From Tetmemena sp. SeJ-2015 (Eukaryota; Ciliophora; Spirotrichea; Sporadotrichida; Oxytrichidae), in the NCBI GenBank assembly GCA_027382625.1, contig JAJKFJ010020921.1, forward strand, positions 1 through 64,000: a stretch of 64,000 nt of DNA, read 5' to 3'. Under the pieces are notes generated by a model. It had not been told where the DNA came from, did not search any database, and worked only from the letters and a program-made list of their open reading frames with translations. The position numbers and the translations under genes were made by a program. Positions 1 to 10,074 of the stretch are shown here, one piece after another (the first letter of the stretch is position 1; each line of letters starts with the position of its first letter).

Positions 1-195
1 ATGGTGCAATTAGACCACGCAGAATACAGATGAGGAGGAGGTGGAGGTGGTTGAGCAGATGGTGCAATTAGACCACGCAGAATACAGATGAGGAGGAGGA
101 GGAGGAGGTGGAGGTGGTTGAGCAGATGGTGCAGTTTGTCCACATAGATTAAGATGAAGAGGTAGAGTTGGAGTGGAAGGATGTGGTTGAGAATG
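1..195. repeat. Imperfect tandem repeat of 58-67 bp, GA/GGT-rich
   Basis: Two clear copies (1-58 and 59-125) both begin ATGGTGCAATTAGACCACGC and end GGTTGAGCAG. A third, diverged copy starts at 126 (ATGGTGCAGTTTGTCCAC). Copy 2 is longer because its internal GGA run is expanded. Both unit lengths equal 1 modulo 3, so any reading frame crossing the array meets the unit in shifting phases. It continues past the left edge of the window. Confidence 0.85.
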
Positions 196-258
196 TTGTG
201 AAGGTCGACTACATAGAATAAAGATAATCAGTAGGATGAGCTGGAGCCGAATTACCAT
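1..258 (-). CDS. Putative secreted Pro/Ser-rich protein, N-terminal part
   Basis: Not recognised. From ATG at 258 the minus strand encodes MVIRLQLILLIIFILCS, a basic start plus hydrophobic core that resembles a signal peptide, followed by a segment rich in Pro, Thr and His and a run of nine prolines, then Ser/Thr-rich sequence with several Cys. The proline run is the complement of the GGA/GGT tandem repeat. With TAA read as Gln the frame stays open to the window edge, so the gene is probably partial. The signal-peptide reading is inference. Repeat-driven low complexity is the alternative explanation. Confidence 0.4.
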
Positions 259-300
259 TAATTAATTTATTAATTTTAATTAATATATTCATTATTATAT

Positions 301-641
301 TAATATTATCCCTTCAGCCCCGATTTTTCAAAAACTTTTCAGTCTCCTTCTGTAAGACCTGGACGAACTAGGACGAAGCACTTACCATCTGGGTTAAAAC
401 TTGGTACTGTAAGCGCTTCTTGTCGGCAGAGTATTGCTAGAAAAATGTCAAAAAAATTGTAATTTTACTTTATTAAATCCCACAATTATAGGGTTATTTA
501 TGGACTTCAACATGCCAATTATGGATGGATTTGAAGCCACTTCTCTAAAGTTCAGTATAAAGACGAAAAACAGTGGCTACTTACTGGGCAAGCTAGCTTC
601 CTAGCCAGTAGTCAAAAATCGGGGCTGAACGGATAATATTA
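301..641 (+). mobile_element. Short TIR element, copy A, with receiver-domain fragment
   Basis: The ends are near-perfect 30-bp inverted repeats: 301-330 begins TAATATTATCCCTTCAGCCC and the complement of 612-641 begins TAATATTATCCGTTCAGCCC. Related, more diverged copies lie at 9,710-9,986 and 31,509-31,716 on the minus strand. Inside, 476-622 reads N-P-T-I-I-G-L-F-M-D-F-N-M-P-I-M-D-G-F-E-A-T, the signature around the phospho-acceptor Asp of two-component response-regulator receiver domains. About 340 bp is too short for a transposase, so it is probably non-autonomous. No clear target duplication was identified. Confidence 0.75.
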
Positions 642-1384
642 ATTAAAATATGTTATTTTTTATAATTATCCATTTTGATCTGTAACTTTGTTATATTTAT
701 AATCAGAAATTTACCCATTCATCTGAAGATAATTTGTTTTCTTGTAAAACTTAATATTAGTTTCTTATTATATAATTGCTTCATCACTTCTTAACAGCGA
801 GATATCACTCACACTATTTATCATCGTTCATTTAGATTTTATTAAAGTTGTGTAGCTTTTAACTCTCCCACACAAAAGTTTCAATTATAAAAAGTTATTA
901 GAATTTTTATACTGAATCTAATGGTTTAATAACTATTTAAATTGGATACCATTCATCTGCAGCTGATTTATTTCATTTTTATTTAATATCTAATTTAATA
1001 TTCTTTTTTATTAATTCTCAGCTATATTTCATTCTTCATAAAAATTAAGTAATGAGGAATATTAGGATTTTTAAGATGAATAGTATATTAAAAGTATTTA
1101 TAAATAATTTTTTTTGTAAGAGGAGCATGCTTAGAATTCTTGTGAATATGATTTCGAGAAAATATTTCCTTCTCCTTTTCTTTAAATCTTTACTATAGTA
1201 AATTATATAGTAATTTAATAGTTTACAGATTGTTGAATTAAATTAAATAAGCTTCTAGTGAATTTATTTTACTATCATTTTAGATAAGGTATCATAGATG
1301 ATAGCATTATAAAATTAATAATTACATCTTATTATCTACAATTATTCTTCATAGTTATTTTCTTACTGTCTTCGTTATGATTCT
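642..1384. other. AT-rich stretch, no gene seen
   Basis: Very AT-rich sequence with short A/T runs. No frame on either strand shows sustained codon-like composition or a recognisable motif. Confidence 0.5.
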
Positions 1385-1690
1385 GCTTTATAAATCACTC
1401 CATCTATTCTTTCTTTTTCACCTTCCATCAGCTCTTCTCCTCATTCTTTTCATTTTTAGTATGGTGCTTTAATCTTCGTCCTTTATCGCAATCTATCACT
1501 TAGCATGCTTTGCAGCTTGGTAGAGAATGCAATATACTGAAACTCTCCGTTGTTATAACCAATTGGCAGACCTCCTACTTGATGCTTGTGGTTCCTATGC
1601 TTGTTCACCTTCAGCTGCCTCCCTATATTATTTACAATGTTTGAAGGCAAATGCAAAATCCTCGCTCTCGATTAATTATTATGGCTAGAA
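1385..1690 (-). CDS. Coding-like fragment, unknown
   Basis: Read with TAA/TAG=Gln, the minus strand gives a coherent polar segment (for example L-P-I-G-Y-N-N-G-E-F-Q-Y-I-A-F then K-L-Q-S-M-L-S-D-R-L-R), ending in a Lys/Glu-rich tail with two in-frame TGA codons. No family recognised and no clear start. It may belong with the minus-strand segment at 2,230-2,560. The intervening 1,691-2,229 is AT-rich and uninformative. Confidence 0.3.
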
Positions 1691-2229
1691 TGAAGTGGTC
1701 TTAATTGAATGACCTCCAAATTGCATCAAATTTTGTCAAAAGTTTTTTCACTTTTCCATTTTGAATTTTAAACTATCCATCTTTGAGAGTTTGCCATTTA
1801 CTCTGAACAGAGAGCACAATCTCTTCGGCTATATCTCATAAAATAAAGATAAATAAGTGGAGTGAGCTGAAAGTTTGAGAAATATATTAAAAATTACATT
1901 TTTATTTAATAAATTATTAGTATTATATTGATAGATTTATTCATATTTTAAAAACCTTATATTAATGGTTATTTAATAATTACTATATCTAAAATTAATT
2001 TATTTCAGCCAGATTGGTTACTCTATCAGAAATCTTAATTAACTAAAGTTTTATTAAAAATTAATAGTACTTCCTCTAATTGCAGATATATTTTAACATC
2101 CTTCTTTTTCTTTGAAACTTGAAAATGTGCGGAGTGAGAAGGAAATGCCTTATTATTTTAAGAAAGACCTTATTTCGCAAACTTTTGATTCACTTCCCTA
2201 ATTTATCTTAATCTCTTCTCTTGAAGCCC

Positions 2230-2560
2230 CATTCTCTAAATGCGTCTTGACATATCTATACCAATTGATTCTATTGGTCAGCTTCTGCATGCTGCAATCC
2301 TCGTTGCACTATGCTTATGGAATGTATCACTCTTGCTAAAAAATCTCCCTTTAGCTAACTTTGCTCCTCGTAGCTCCCATTGAATTGACCATCTTGATTT
2401 CGCACTATTTCTTTTCACTATGCCCCTCCTACCTCTCTCGATTAAGTCTTGGGACTCGATCTATGTCTCCTATCATTCTTGATGCTACTTGTCCTTCTTG
2501 AGTTATTCTTTCTGCTCTGATGGAATTAATTCTTCTATCCTGCATGAGTCTCAACTACCT
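2230..2560 (-). CDS. Coding-like Arg/Gln-rich fragment, unknown
   Basis: The minus strand reads as a charged protein for about 105 codons (R-R-I-N-S-I-R-A-E-R-I-T-Q-E-G-Q and later L-T-N-R-I-N-W-Y-R-Y-V-K-T-H-L), with four TAG and two TAA codons read as Gln and one in-frame TGA. No start, stop or family is evident. Composition would fit an exon of a larger gene or a retroelement remnant. The flanking 2,561-3,430 shows no supported gene. Confidence 0.3.
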
Positions 2561-3469
2561 TCTATGGCTTTTATATTTTTAAGATAAAAGACACTACCTC
2601 TTAGTTTGTTTTATAATGACTCTTGATGTGCTTGATCGTGTAAAAATTATCTTAAAATTATTTGAGATTTGGTTTTACAAAATGCAATTCTTCGATACAT
2701 CTTTCACAAGCTTATTTGCAAAGAACTCTCTGCCCGTTCCAGTAAAGACAGCAGTATTTTGGAGGACTTGGAATAATATTTCAAAGAGTTGAAAAGATTT
2801 CAGGTAGGAGAATCTTCACATACTACAAGCACTATAGCTTCATCCCTGTGGTTCATCACCACTGAATGGCATTTCGGTATATTAGCACTCGCGATAAGTG
2901 CTTACAAAGATACAGTGCGTGCGAAAATTGAAAATGCTGCATTTAAGTTACTTGCTCGTTGATCGCATTTTTTGACCTTAATCGAGTGAAGCAGATGAAA
3001 ATCATATTTTTCAGGTCAAGTTAACATCTAATCTATCTATTTGAAGCGGTTAAATCGAAAATCTCGATGGTGATTTTTGGTCGAAAAAATGTGAATAGTG
3101 AACATTTACAGAGCATTCTAATTCTAGTCTTAAAATGGATGTTTTAATCCTAAAAATTCTCTAAAATTAGAAATGCACTTTTGATATCTTAAATTTGATG
3201 TTTTTTCTCTACTTTTTAGTCTTAAATCTTATGTTTTCAAATTGTAGTTTCCTGAGTGTGAAGAAGGAGCTGTTTGAGCTCTTTGATTGACGAAGTCTAC
3301 TCTTTAAAATAAATATTCAATTTAAACTTATGTTTACTTTATAATTAATTAAGGATGAATAATTAGTAAGGAAGGAAAAGTACTCTGAGTAATAAAGTCT
3401 CTCATAGTAAAGTTCTTCATGCCAAGGCGAATGAAAGACAAGCAAAGCTACTCTGAATAGATCTCAATG

Positions 3470-3957
3470 TGAGAGAATAGAAGAGCAACGAGAGCAAAAA
3501 GAAAGTTATTCCAGTCTAGAAAACTCTAGATGTGCAGAGCGTGCTTTAAGATTTTCAAACCTCGAGAGCTAAGGCAGCACGAGGAAATCGATTAGCGAGA
3601 CTCTGGATATTACTAACAGCTCAAGATTGGTGGAAATTATAAGTGCTTGATTTGTTTGGAAAAGAATAAAAGATTGCCAATTAGGCTGAACTGAAGAATC
3701 ATTTGGTTGAGCACTCTGAAGGGGGCCTCATCTTATTCGGCTCCAGTCCTCTGCTGATTGATACATTGCTAGTAAATCATAAATCCATTGAGCACGAAAA
3801 GAAATTTAAAACTCCTACTTAGATCTATCAAAATGAGCTACTTGATAAAGCGAGCTCTTGCGAAGAAGTGAGCTACAGCCGTTCTTAAAAGAAACAAATC
3901 TCACCTCTATTTAGTGAAGAAAAAAGCTAAGATTAGTACAGTGCTCAGTCTTCTTGA
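3470..3957 (+). CDS. C2H2-type zinc-finger protein, C-terminal part
   Basis: A first finger-like unit begins at 3,533 (C-R-A-C-F-K-I-F-K-P-R-E-L-R-Q-H), a second at 3,641 (Y-K-C-L-I-C-L-E-K) and continues in a neighbouring frame as A-E-L-K-N-H-L-V-E-H, giving C-x2-C...H-x3-H. A one-base frame break therefore lies near 3,660-3,685, in an A-rich run. The rest is polar and Ser/Gln-rich with TAA/TAG as Gln, and ends at TGA 3,955-3,957. The first finger lacks an obvious second His. Likely a nucleic-acid-binding protein. It converges with the minus-strand gene ending at 3,983, with a gap of about 25 bp. Confidence 0.5.
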
Positions 3958-3982
3958 ATGATGAATTCACCAAAGAATACTC

Positions 3983-4881
3983 TCAAGAGTACCCTCCAGT
4001 CAGAGCAAATAAAATAGATAATTGATGGGCTTGGAGTTAAGTTTACAAATTGATAAGAAATTAGAAACAATGATTCAAAATGTAGCTAGAAAAGGGGAAC
4101 TAATTTTTGGCTCGCACGCAGCTTCTTAAGAAGATAGAAGACATCTTCTGATTTACTACAAAGAGGATCTCTGCTTAGACTCCACTGGGATCCTGAGAAT
4201 ATTCAATGATTTCAATGCAACCTGCTTTCTGAGAAGAAGAGGGGTTCTTGATTGCCTTTAAAAGATACACTTGAGTAAGGAGGAGATAGTATTCGAAGAC
4301 AGGCAATTCTATTAAACTTTTGGGTAGTTTGCAAAAGGCTCTCCTAAATTCTATATGTTCGTCGAGGTACTTGGAAAAATACTTACAGTTGTAGAGAGCC
4401 TGCATGAGGCTGAATTCATTCACAGATAACTATGCTCAACTAACTTTAGTATAATTGGCCCTCCTCCTCCTCCTCCTCCTCCTCCTCCTCCTCCTCAAGT
4501 TTTCCTCTCGAATTTTGGTTATGCTTGCGCTTCTCGGCGAGCCTAGTTTAATTCTTCAATCCCTTCAATAATTTGGGCTAGGCATTGGAAAAGGGATGAG
4601 GTTGAGAGAGGTAGCCCTGAATTAGATATCTAATCTATCGGGCAAATTGTAGATAGCTGCTTTCTGAAAGAGCCACTGGTATAACTCACCACGAAGATTG
4701 GATCAGTAGCGGCAGTCTTATTAAGTTAGTATGTCTAAACTTAATTTAACGCGAAGCAAAAGCAATTGCTAAAGTAGCTTGCCTATTTCAATCAAAATGG
4801 CTTGAGCTTAAAAAGCCTCTCTCAATAGTAAAGAGTTGCTTTGAGATTCAAGAGAAATTTATGATTCAATTGTATGATCAT
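3983..4881 (-). CDS. Unknown protein, paralog copy 1 (partner of 35,901-36,724)
   Basis: Function unknown. The reading starts at ATG 4,881 and ends at TGA 3,985-3,983. A diverged paralog lies 31 kb away on the opposite strand. Both share a block ending Q-I-I-E-G-I-E-x-L-N-Q-A, then a candidate 35-nt intron (here 4,410-4,444, GTTAGTTGAG...TTCAG) whose removal restores frame in both, then E-H-I-E-x-R and Q-D-x-x-G-V...Q-K-M-S. The Gln of L-N-Q-A is TAG here and CAG in the partner. This copy has a poly-Gly run from a (CTC)n tract just before the intron that the partner lacks. Third-position differences support coding. An upstream reading (4,878-5,114) may be a further 5' exon. Confidence 0.6.
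4460..4496. repeat. (CTC)n microsatellite encoding poly-Gly on the minus strand
   Basis: Twelve uninterrupted CTC triplets. On the minus strand they are GGA codons in frame with paralog copy 1, adding about eleven Gly. The paralog at the same place has G-V-G-L-M-M instead. Confidence 0.9.
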
Positions 4882-5114
4882 AGTTGATTAAATTAAATCT
4901 ATACACTTTATTCTGAAAATAACCTCTTGAATGAAAGTGTACAAGAAAAGTTAGCCAACCCTTTCTCCAATTTAGAGTCCATCTTTGCATGAACTACCCG
5001 GATAATATTCAAATTCTTCATAGGATTTGTGACTCCTATGCTCTTCTTAATAGTCCTCAGTTCTTTCCTAAATTTAAACGCTCTCATCTCATGCTGAATA
5101 GGAAAGCCTGCCAA
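4878..5114 (-). CDS. Small basic protein or 5' exon, unknown
   Basis: ATG at 5,114 opens a frame of 78 codons ending at TGA 4,880-4,878. The product is Lys/Arg-rich (M-A-G-F-P-I-Q-H-E-M-R-A-F-K-F-R-K) and uses CAG and TAA/TAG for Gln. The stop overlaps the presumed ATG of paralog copy 1, which is unusual for a eukaryote and suggests that this is an upstream exon of that gene. No family recognised. Confidence 0.4.
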
Positions 5115-5829
5115 TTAATTTAATTTGCTTCATAGCCTTCCGTAAGAATTATATATGAGATTTTGAATCAGCTCCTTAAAGCAAAATGATATACTTCCAT
5201 ATTACAAGTTCTTCTTGATGCGCATTATTCTTATTCATCATAGTAAAGTATATTTAACAAAGAATTTAAACCTATTATTTAAGTTATAAGAGAGAGAGAG
5301 ACTTAGATATATATATATATATAGCTCAATTTTGATACTCTATCTACTATCATCTGTAGTTTCATCTTTTGAGAAATTGAAATTGTAATTATCATCAAAT
5401 CTGAATGAAAACTACACACGATAAAGCTGAACATAGTTTATTTATTTAGGAAAGTTAATATAATATATTTCTTCTTTCACTTAAGTATAATTTAATTAAG
5501 AATAAAAGCTATTATTCACAAGTGGAGTGATAGTGCCTAGCCTGAGGTACCTTTAAAAAATCTAGAATTGCTATTTCGAGATTATCAAGTTAGGAGTATA
5601 CTAAAGATTATTACTTTTCTTGCTCTTGTTCGCTATTCATACTTATTTTATTCTTTATTTTTTATAAGTTAAACTTTCTTATTGAACTTTCTTGACTTTG
5701 ATTGAGGCCTTTTATATATTTATATAATTTTTCACATTATTCAAGAAGGATTTATCAGGATAAAGCAATAAATGGAATTATTAACCTCCCACATATTTCT
5801 AAGCTTTGAAATGCAGAAGATGAAGGCAA
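5115..5829. other. AT-rich stretch with GA and TA microsatellites
   Basis: Holds a (GA)n run at about 5,289-5,300 followed by (TA)n at about 5,309-5,323. No supported gene. The stretch leads into the transposase-like region. Confidence 0.5.
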
Positions 5830-6780
5830 TTCAGGAGAAGGCGTGCCACTATAACTCTCTCAACTAGTTAACGAACTGAGGTTAAGAAGATTGACTCCCA
5901 CCGAGGACAGCCTCTTCTATTCCTCCAACACCAAGATCATGGCTGCAACAGTATTTGGAATGTTCTCAATTTAGAAAGCATGCAAAAAGGCGCTCAGGAC
6001 TCCTATCGGCATTACGATGGAGCTCAGGTGAGTGCGCTTTTGACTTTGAGCAGCCCTTCTTTCGACCTATTCTGCCGGCGTGGAATAACCGAAATCTCTC
6101 TCAGTGATTTATTGTGTTCAATCGCCACAACCCCAAGGTTCTGCACAGCAAGGGTGCTGAGAGGATTTACCACTCTCATGTAATCAAGTTCAAGGATACC
6201 AGGAAAGACTACAGCCTGAGCAGCCAGAGAAAGGGATACTAAGGGCAAAGCTAGATCTAGCGTCTACAAGTGAATGCTGTAGTTCAGTGTGGAGAAAGCT
6301 AATATAGTCTACTTCGACGAGACTATCTTCAAACCTTATAATGCGACTATCAGATCTTGGGCCTAGAATTACCTGAACCAGGTCCTGCCTAAGGAATGGA
6401 TCAAGCTCAACACCTTGGCAGCACTGGTTATGGTCAGCGCGCAGGCTGATCTGGAACAGTTTGCACTGAGCATGATGTCTTTCATTATTGAAATCATCGC
6501 AAGAGAGCTGGTCCCTTTCTTAGTAAATCTGAGAGCCCTCACTCTCGCACTGGGCGCTTGCCTAAACTTGATCATTGAGAGATCATCCTCAACCCTCCCT
6601 ACTCCCTAAAAGACAGCATTTAACCACATCGTGGAAGTTATCTCAAGAATGAAGCCTACAATTAAAGAGGGCTTTCTAAAGTGGACTTCAGAGTGGATCA
6701 AAGCCTACACTTTGAGATAATCAGCTGTGCTATCTGATCGATTGAGCAAGTGGACTGTCTCTAGACTAACGTGCCTGTTC
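5830..6780 (+). pseudogene. Degenerate IS630/Tc1-mariner-type DDE transposase
   Basis: In one frame N-I-V-Y-F-D-E-T-I-F matches the motif around the second catalytic Asp of IS630/Tc1 transposases (I-x-F-x-D-E-T). About 70 codons on, a neighbouring frame has N-P-P-Y-S-L followed by F-N-H-I-V-E-V-I-S-R-M-K, matching the family P-P-Y-S-P-x-L-N-P-I-E...K block. The expected D-N-A-x-x-H step reads S-E-S-P-H-S, so the catalytic Asp looks lost. At least three frame changes (near 6,029, 6,235 and 6,400-6,590) and in-frame TGA codons mark decay. TIRs were not located. Upstream codons give a plausible N-terminal half with L-P-A-W-N-N. Confidence 0.6.
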
Positions 6781-7049
6781 TGAGGAGGATGGAAACTTGA
6801 GTCAGCGAATTAGTGTGATTAAGTTTAATATTTAAGGAATTTTAGTTAATATACCTAGCTTATGTTTTCACTACATCAGATTCTTTACTGGAGGGGATCT
6901 CAGCGCGTTCATCTCATGGTTCAGAGGCCTCAAGTTTATGACAAAACTACCATATGGATGAAAGGACTCATCACTTTTTTTCATAAGTGCAACTGATCTC
7001 ATATTACTTAATTTTCTTCTTCTATCGGTTGATATGTAACTTGACCTTC
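6781..7049. other. No gene seen
   Basis: Short AT-rich interval between the transposase remnant and a weak minus-strand coding signal. Confidence 0.5.
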
Positions 7050-7375
7050 ATTAGAGTCAAAGTCCTGCTATTTCTCTCAAGCCAAGCTCATGCAATAGAA
7101 AACTTACTCGAATAGTATGATTGTGCTTGTTGCTGGGCATGAACGAGCCTCTGCAAGAAGTCTCCTCTGAAATTCCTCAGTAAGACAAGCATATTTCTTT
7201 CAGCAATTCTCCCACATCATCGTTGTAGCTTAGATAATGGAGAATCCTCTTGTCTCCTTTCACCTGAGCAAAGTTGCAACTCGCTGAGAACTTTGGATAG
7301 AAGGGCAAATTGATCTGTATGAGCTCTGCAGTCCTGATCAGTAGACTCTGGATGGAAGGAAGTCTTTGTAAATAT
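7050..7375 (-). CDS. Coding-like fragment, unknown
   Basis: The minus strand gives a coherent run: I-R-T-A-E-L-I-Q-I-N-L-P-F-Y-P-K then S-C-N-F-A-Q-V-K-G-D-K-R-I-L-H-Y-L, followed by D-D-V-G-E-L-L-K-E-I-C and one in-frame TGA. Codons are GC3-rich relative to the flanks, as in other coding islands. No start or family recognised. A GTAAG at the low-coordinate end could be a splice donor. Confidence 0.4.
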
Positions 7376-8843
7376 CAGCCACCTATAGCATAATAACCTA
7401 AATGGAATAACTTACCTTGAAATTTGATGTATGAGTAGAAGTTACTCTTCGAGCTGAAGCATGACTCAAGTTGCTTACTTTTAATGCTGTGAGCCTTATA
7501 AATACTTGTGCGTGGTATGAAACTCGAATTTATTATGACTAACACCCGATTCAGCTTGTTCTTTCCTATATGAGATAAACTTTAAATTTGATTAAAATTA
7601 GTTACGTAAGTGCTCTAGAGTAGCTTAAGTTCTTAGTAAGAGAGGTTTGCTAACAAATATCATATAGGGTACAACTGAGACATAAGATTAAGCTCAGATC
7701 TTTAATATATAAAAATTGATGTTTTGGATATGGAAAAAGAGATAATTAGAACGCTTAATTTCAGGGATGAAATTGGGAATGAAAATTCATGCAAAGAGAG
7801 ATGATTTAAGAGTATTTAATTTCTTTCCCTTTGAAGGTGCAGGATGAGACACCATATACGATGAGGATATTCTCCAAAGAATAGGAAAAGGAAGGGATTT
7901 AAGTTAAAGTGCTTTTTTTTATTGAAGAAGTAGAATTGCCAAATCAAACTACCGCTTTATTCACGAATGGAGACTTGGCAATTTTTTGAGGTGATTTGAG
8001 AGATGCTTTATCATGATATTCTTGAGGGTGTTCCCATTTGTGAGATTTTTATTTATTTTCAAATGCTAAAAAGAACATCTGTAGACAATTATTTATTTTT
8101 ATTCTGAAAGCCATTTATAATTCAAATTAATTAAAAAGATGATTAAAATATAAATTCAACGTTTGACTATATTAAACAGGTAAATTTAGCACTATTTAAT
8201 ATAAGAGCCACTCTCCAATATCAAGCCAGCCACTCTCAAATATCAAGCAAGCCACTCTACAATAGCAAGCAAGCCACTCATCGAGTAGAAGAGACACCTT
8301 AAAAGAAACATAATATAGGACGAAATTTTTAAATATGAAAATTAATTAGTAAATACAACCAAAAGTAATGGAAAGCAGAAGATAGTAGTTTTAAAAATAA
8401 AAGAGAAGAAATTTTAAATTATCATTTTTTTGTGTCGAGAATTTATATGGTTGTATAGATTATGAAACCTTGAGGTTAGATGTGCAAAGTTATTTTTTTT
8501 TCTTCTAATCATTTAGAGTAGCAAGAAGAAACCTAAATAATTGTATGAGAATGGAATAATTAAAAAATCAGGATTAAGAAATAGAATAAGCTTTATAAAT
8601 CTCTCTCACTCTTATTAATTTTCCATATTTAATTTTATTTATGTCCTATTTTGAGAATTGAGAATTATTCGAATGATGATTAGATATAACGTTCTTTTTT
8701 AGGGAGTATAGTAAAAAGATTAGTGATCCTTTTAGCCTTTTTAGCGCAGCAGAAGGAATATATTTGAATTGCTTTCCATTTTTGCGTAAAAAATAATTAT
8801 AAAATAAATTAATTCTATTTGTTATTTGTAATAATGATAAATT
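7376..8843. other. AT-rich stretch with a short tandem array, no gene called
   Basis: Apart from the 22-bp repeat array at 8,207-8,280, no reading on either strand is convincing. A minus-strand frame at 8,646-8,924 is open in the standard code but has AT-driven composition and overlaps the better plus-strand gene starting at 8,844. Confidence 0.45.
8207..8280. repeat. Tandem repeat of a 22-bp unit, about 3.4 copies
   Basis: Units begin GCCACTCT at 8,207, 8,229 and 8,251, with a partial unit at 8,273. Consensus is GCCACTCTCCAATATCAAGC plus two bases, with 2-4 differences per unit. Confidence 0.85.
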
Positions 8844-9176
8844 ATGCTCTATTATAAAGGAAAGAAGCTCAGAACTATTATCCAAAGCCTCGTAATAAAG
8901 GAAGTGAGGAAAGGAGCTATTCAAATATTGGTTCCTACTATGGTAATTTTAAAGGCTATGTCGTTAAAGCAGTCAAGGATAAAGGCTTATACTTCTGATA
9001 GAGTATCGGAAATATTGAAAAATCTATAAGCCAAAGGTACTATAAAGATATTCTAAGATTATGAAAGAATCAAAGGCCATTATCATCAAATGAAAATAAG
9101 AAGCAAGTATTAGTTTTATTATGCTCTGAAAATATTCCTGCTTTTCAGAATTCATGCTAGCTTATAGAACATCTGA
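8844..9176 (+). CDS. Small basic protein, 110 aa, unknown
   Basis: ATG 8,844 to TGA 9,174-9,176 is one clean frame. The product is Lys-rich with an alternating helical pattern: K-E-V-R-K-G-A-I-Q-I-L-V-P then D-R-V-S-E-I-L-K-N-L-Q-A-K-G-T-I-K-I. The last stretch has the look of a winged-helix recognition segment, as in small ribosomal proteins or DNA-binding domains, but no family match is secure. TAA and TAG appear as Gln. Confidence 0.45.
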
Positions 9177-9590
9177 CAAAGCATCCAGTTAAAGGACTTC
9201 TCCAAAATGGATACTCACGAGTCCTCTTGCAATCGCTCAAGCAAGCTAGCCGCTTAATGCATTAAGTCATGGAGCCACGATGACAATTCTTATCCATCCT
9301 CTGTATTAATAGAGTCAAAAAAAACGAGAAGGAATTGCAGCTTAAAGAGCAGAAATAGCTCTTATCAGATTGTCTCCATGAGGAGGTCAAGCACTGCTAA
9401 CTTTATTACAAAGCTTGAGTCCTATCAATATAAACTCTCACAAGCAACAGCTATGTCTTATAGTCAACTTGAGTTAGCATTTAACGACTAGCAAATTAAG
9501 TTTACGATTTGATGGCAGCTCATGATAATAAATTGAGAAAATTAAGCACTTATCAGCTAGAGGCTAGCTTTTCTTAGCCCACCTGATTCC
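9176..9590 (+). CDS. Unknown polar protein, possibly continuous with the preceding gene
   Basis: A coherent frame runs K-H-P-V-K-G-L-L-Q-N-G-Y-S-R-V-L-L-Q-S through R-V-K-K-N-E-K-E-L-Q-L-K-E-Q-K-Q and D-L-M-A-A-H-D-N-K-L-R-K-L, ending at TGA near 9,587. In-frame TAA/TAG are Gln and several TGA would be Trp. It follows the previous stop without a gap but in a different phase, so the two may be exons of one gene. The E/K/Q-rich middle could form a coiled coil. Confidence 0.4.
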
Positions 9591-9709
9591 CTCTCAGAAG
9601 ATATTGCGAGTACTTGTGTAAGGACAACCTAACTAAGGAATTATCTACTTTAATGAGAGCCTTTCATAAGTTTAAAGTCATTTAACATTTATAAAGCAAA
9701 GTCTTCTAA

Positions 9710-9986
9710 GCATTATCCGTTCTGCTCCGATTTACATTCCTGGCTAGGAAGACAGCTTATTCTGTATGTAGCAACAGTTTTTAGTCTTTTTATTGACTTT
9801 TAGGTAGGTTGCTTCAAATTCACCTAAAAAAAGCATCTTATGCGAGAACGGAAATTAATAAATCAGTTAAATTACCTTTGTTTTGATTTTCAAGCAAAAC
9901 TCGGCAGATAAGGAGCGCTGTCATCTTTCGTCTTGGCTTTTTGAAGGAAATTGAAAATTTTGAAAAATCGGGCTGAACGTATAATT
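9710..9986 (-). mobile_element. Short TIR element, copy C
   Basis: In minus orientation it aligns with copy A end to end. The TIRs are at 9,961-9,985 (complement reads ATTATACGTTCAGCCCGATT) and at 9,711-9,733 (CATTATCCGTTCTGCTCCGA). The internal frame keeps F-E-A-T-x-L-K, K-T-K-N and K-L-x-S-Q-P in register with copy A, with mainly third-position differences, while the M-P-I-M-D-G motif is replaced by M-L-F-L-G-E. Frame conservation suggests that copies descend from a coding ancestor. Confidence 0.7.
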
Positions 9987-10074
9987 TTGACTCACTTGAA
10001 AAAATTCTGATCTGAGGAGAGAAAGTTTTTATGATGATATTGCATGTGTTCAATTTCACTTTTTAAAGGTCATG

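Noticed and set aside
3470..3690. Reading the zinc-finger break as two successive +1 shifts at TGA codons
   Set aside because: That route replaces A-E-L-K-N-H-L-V-E-H, the half carrying the zinc-binding His pair. A single one-base break keeps the finger intact.
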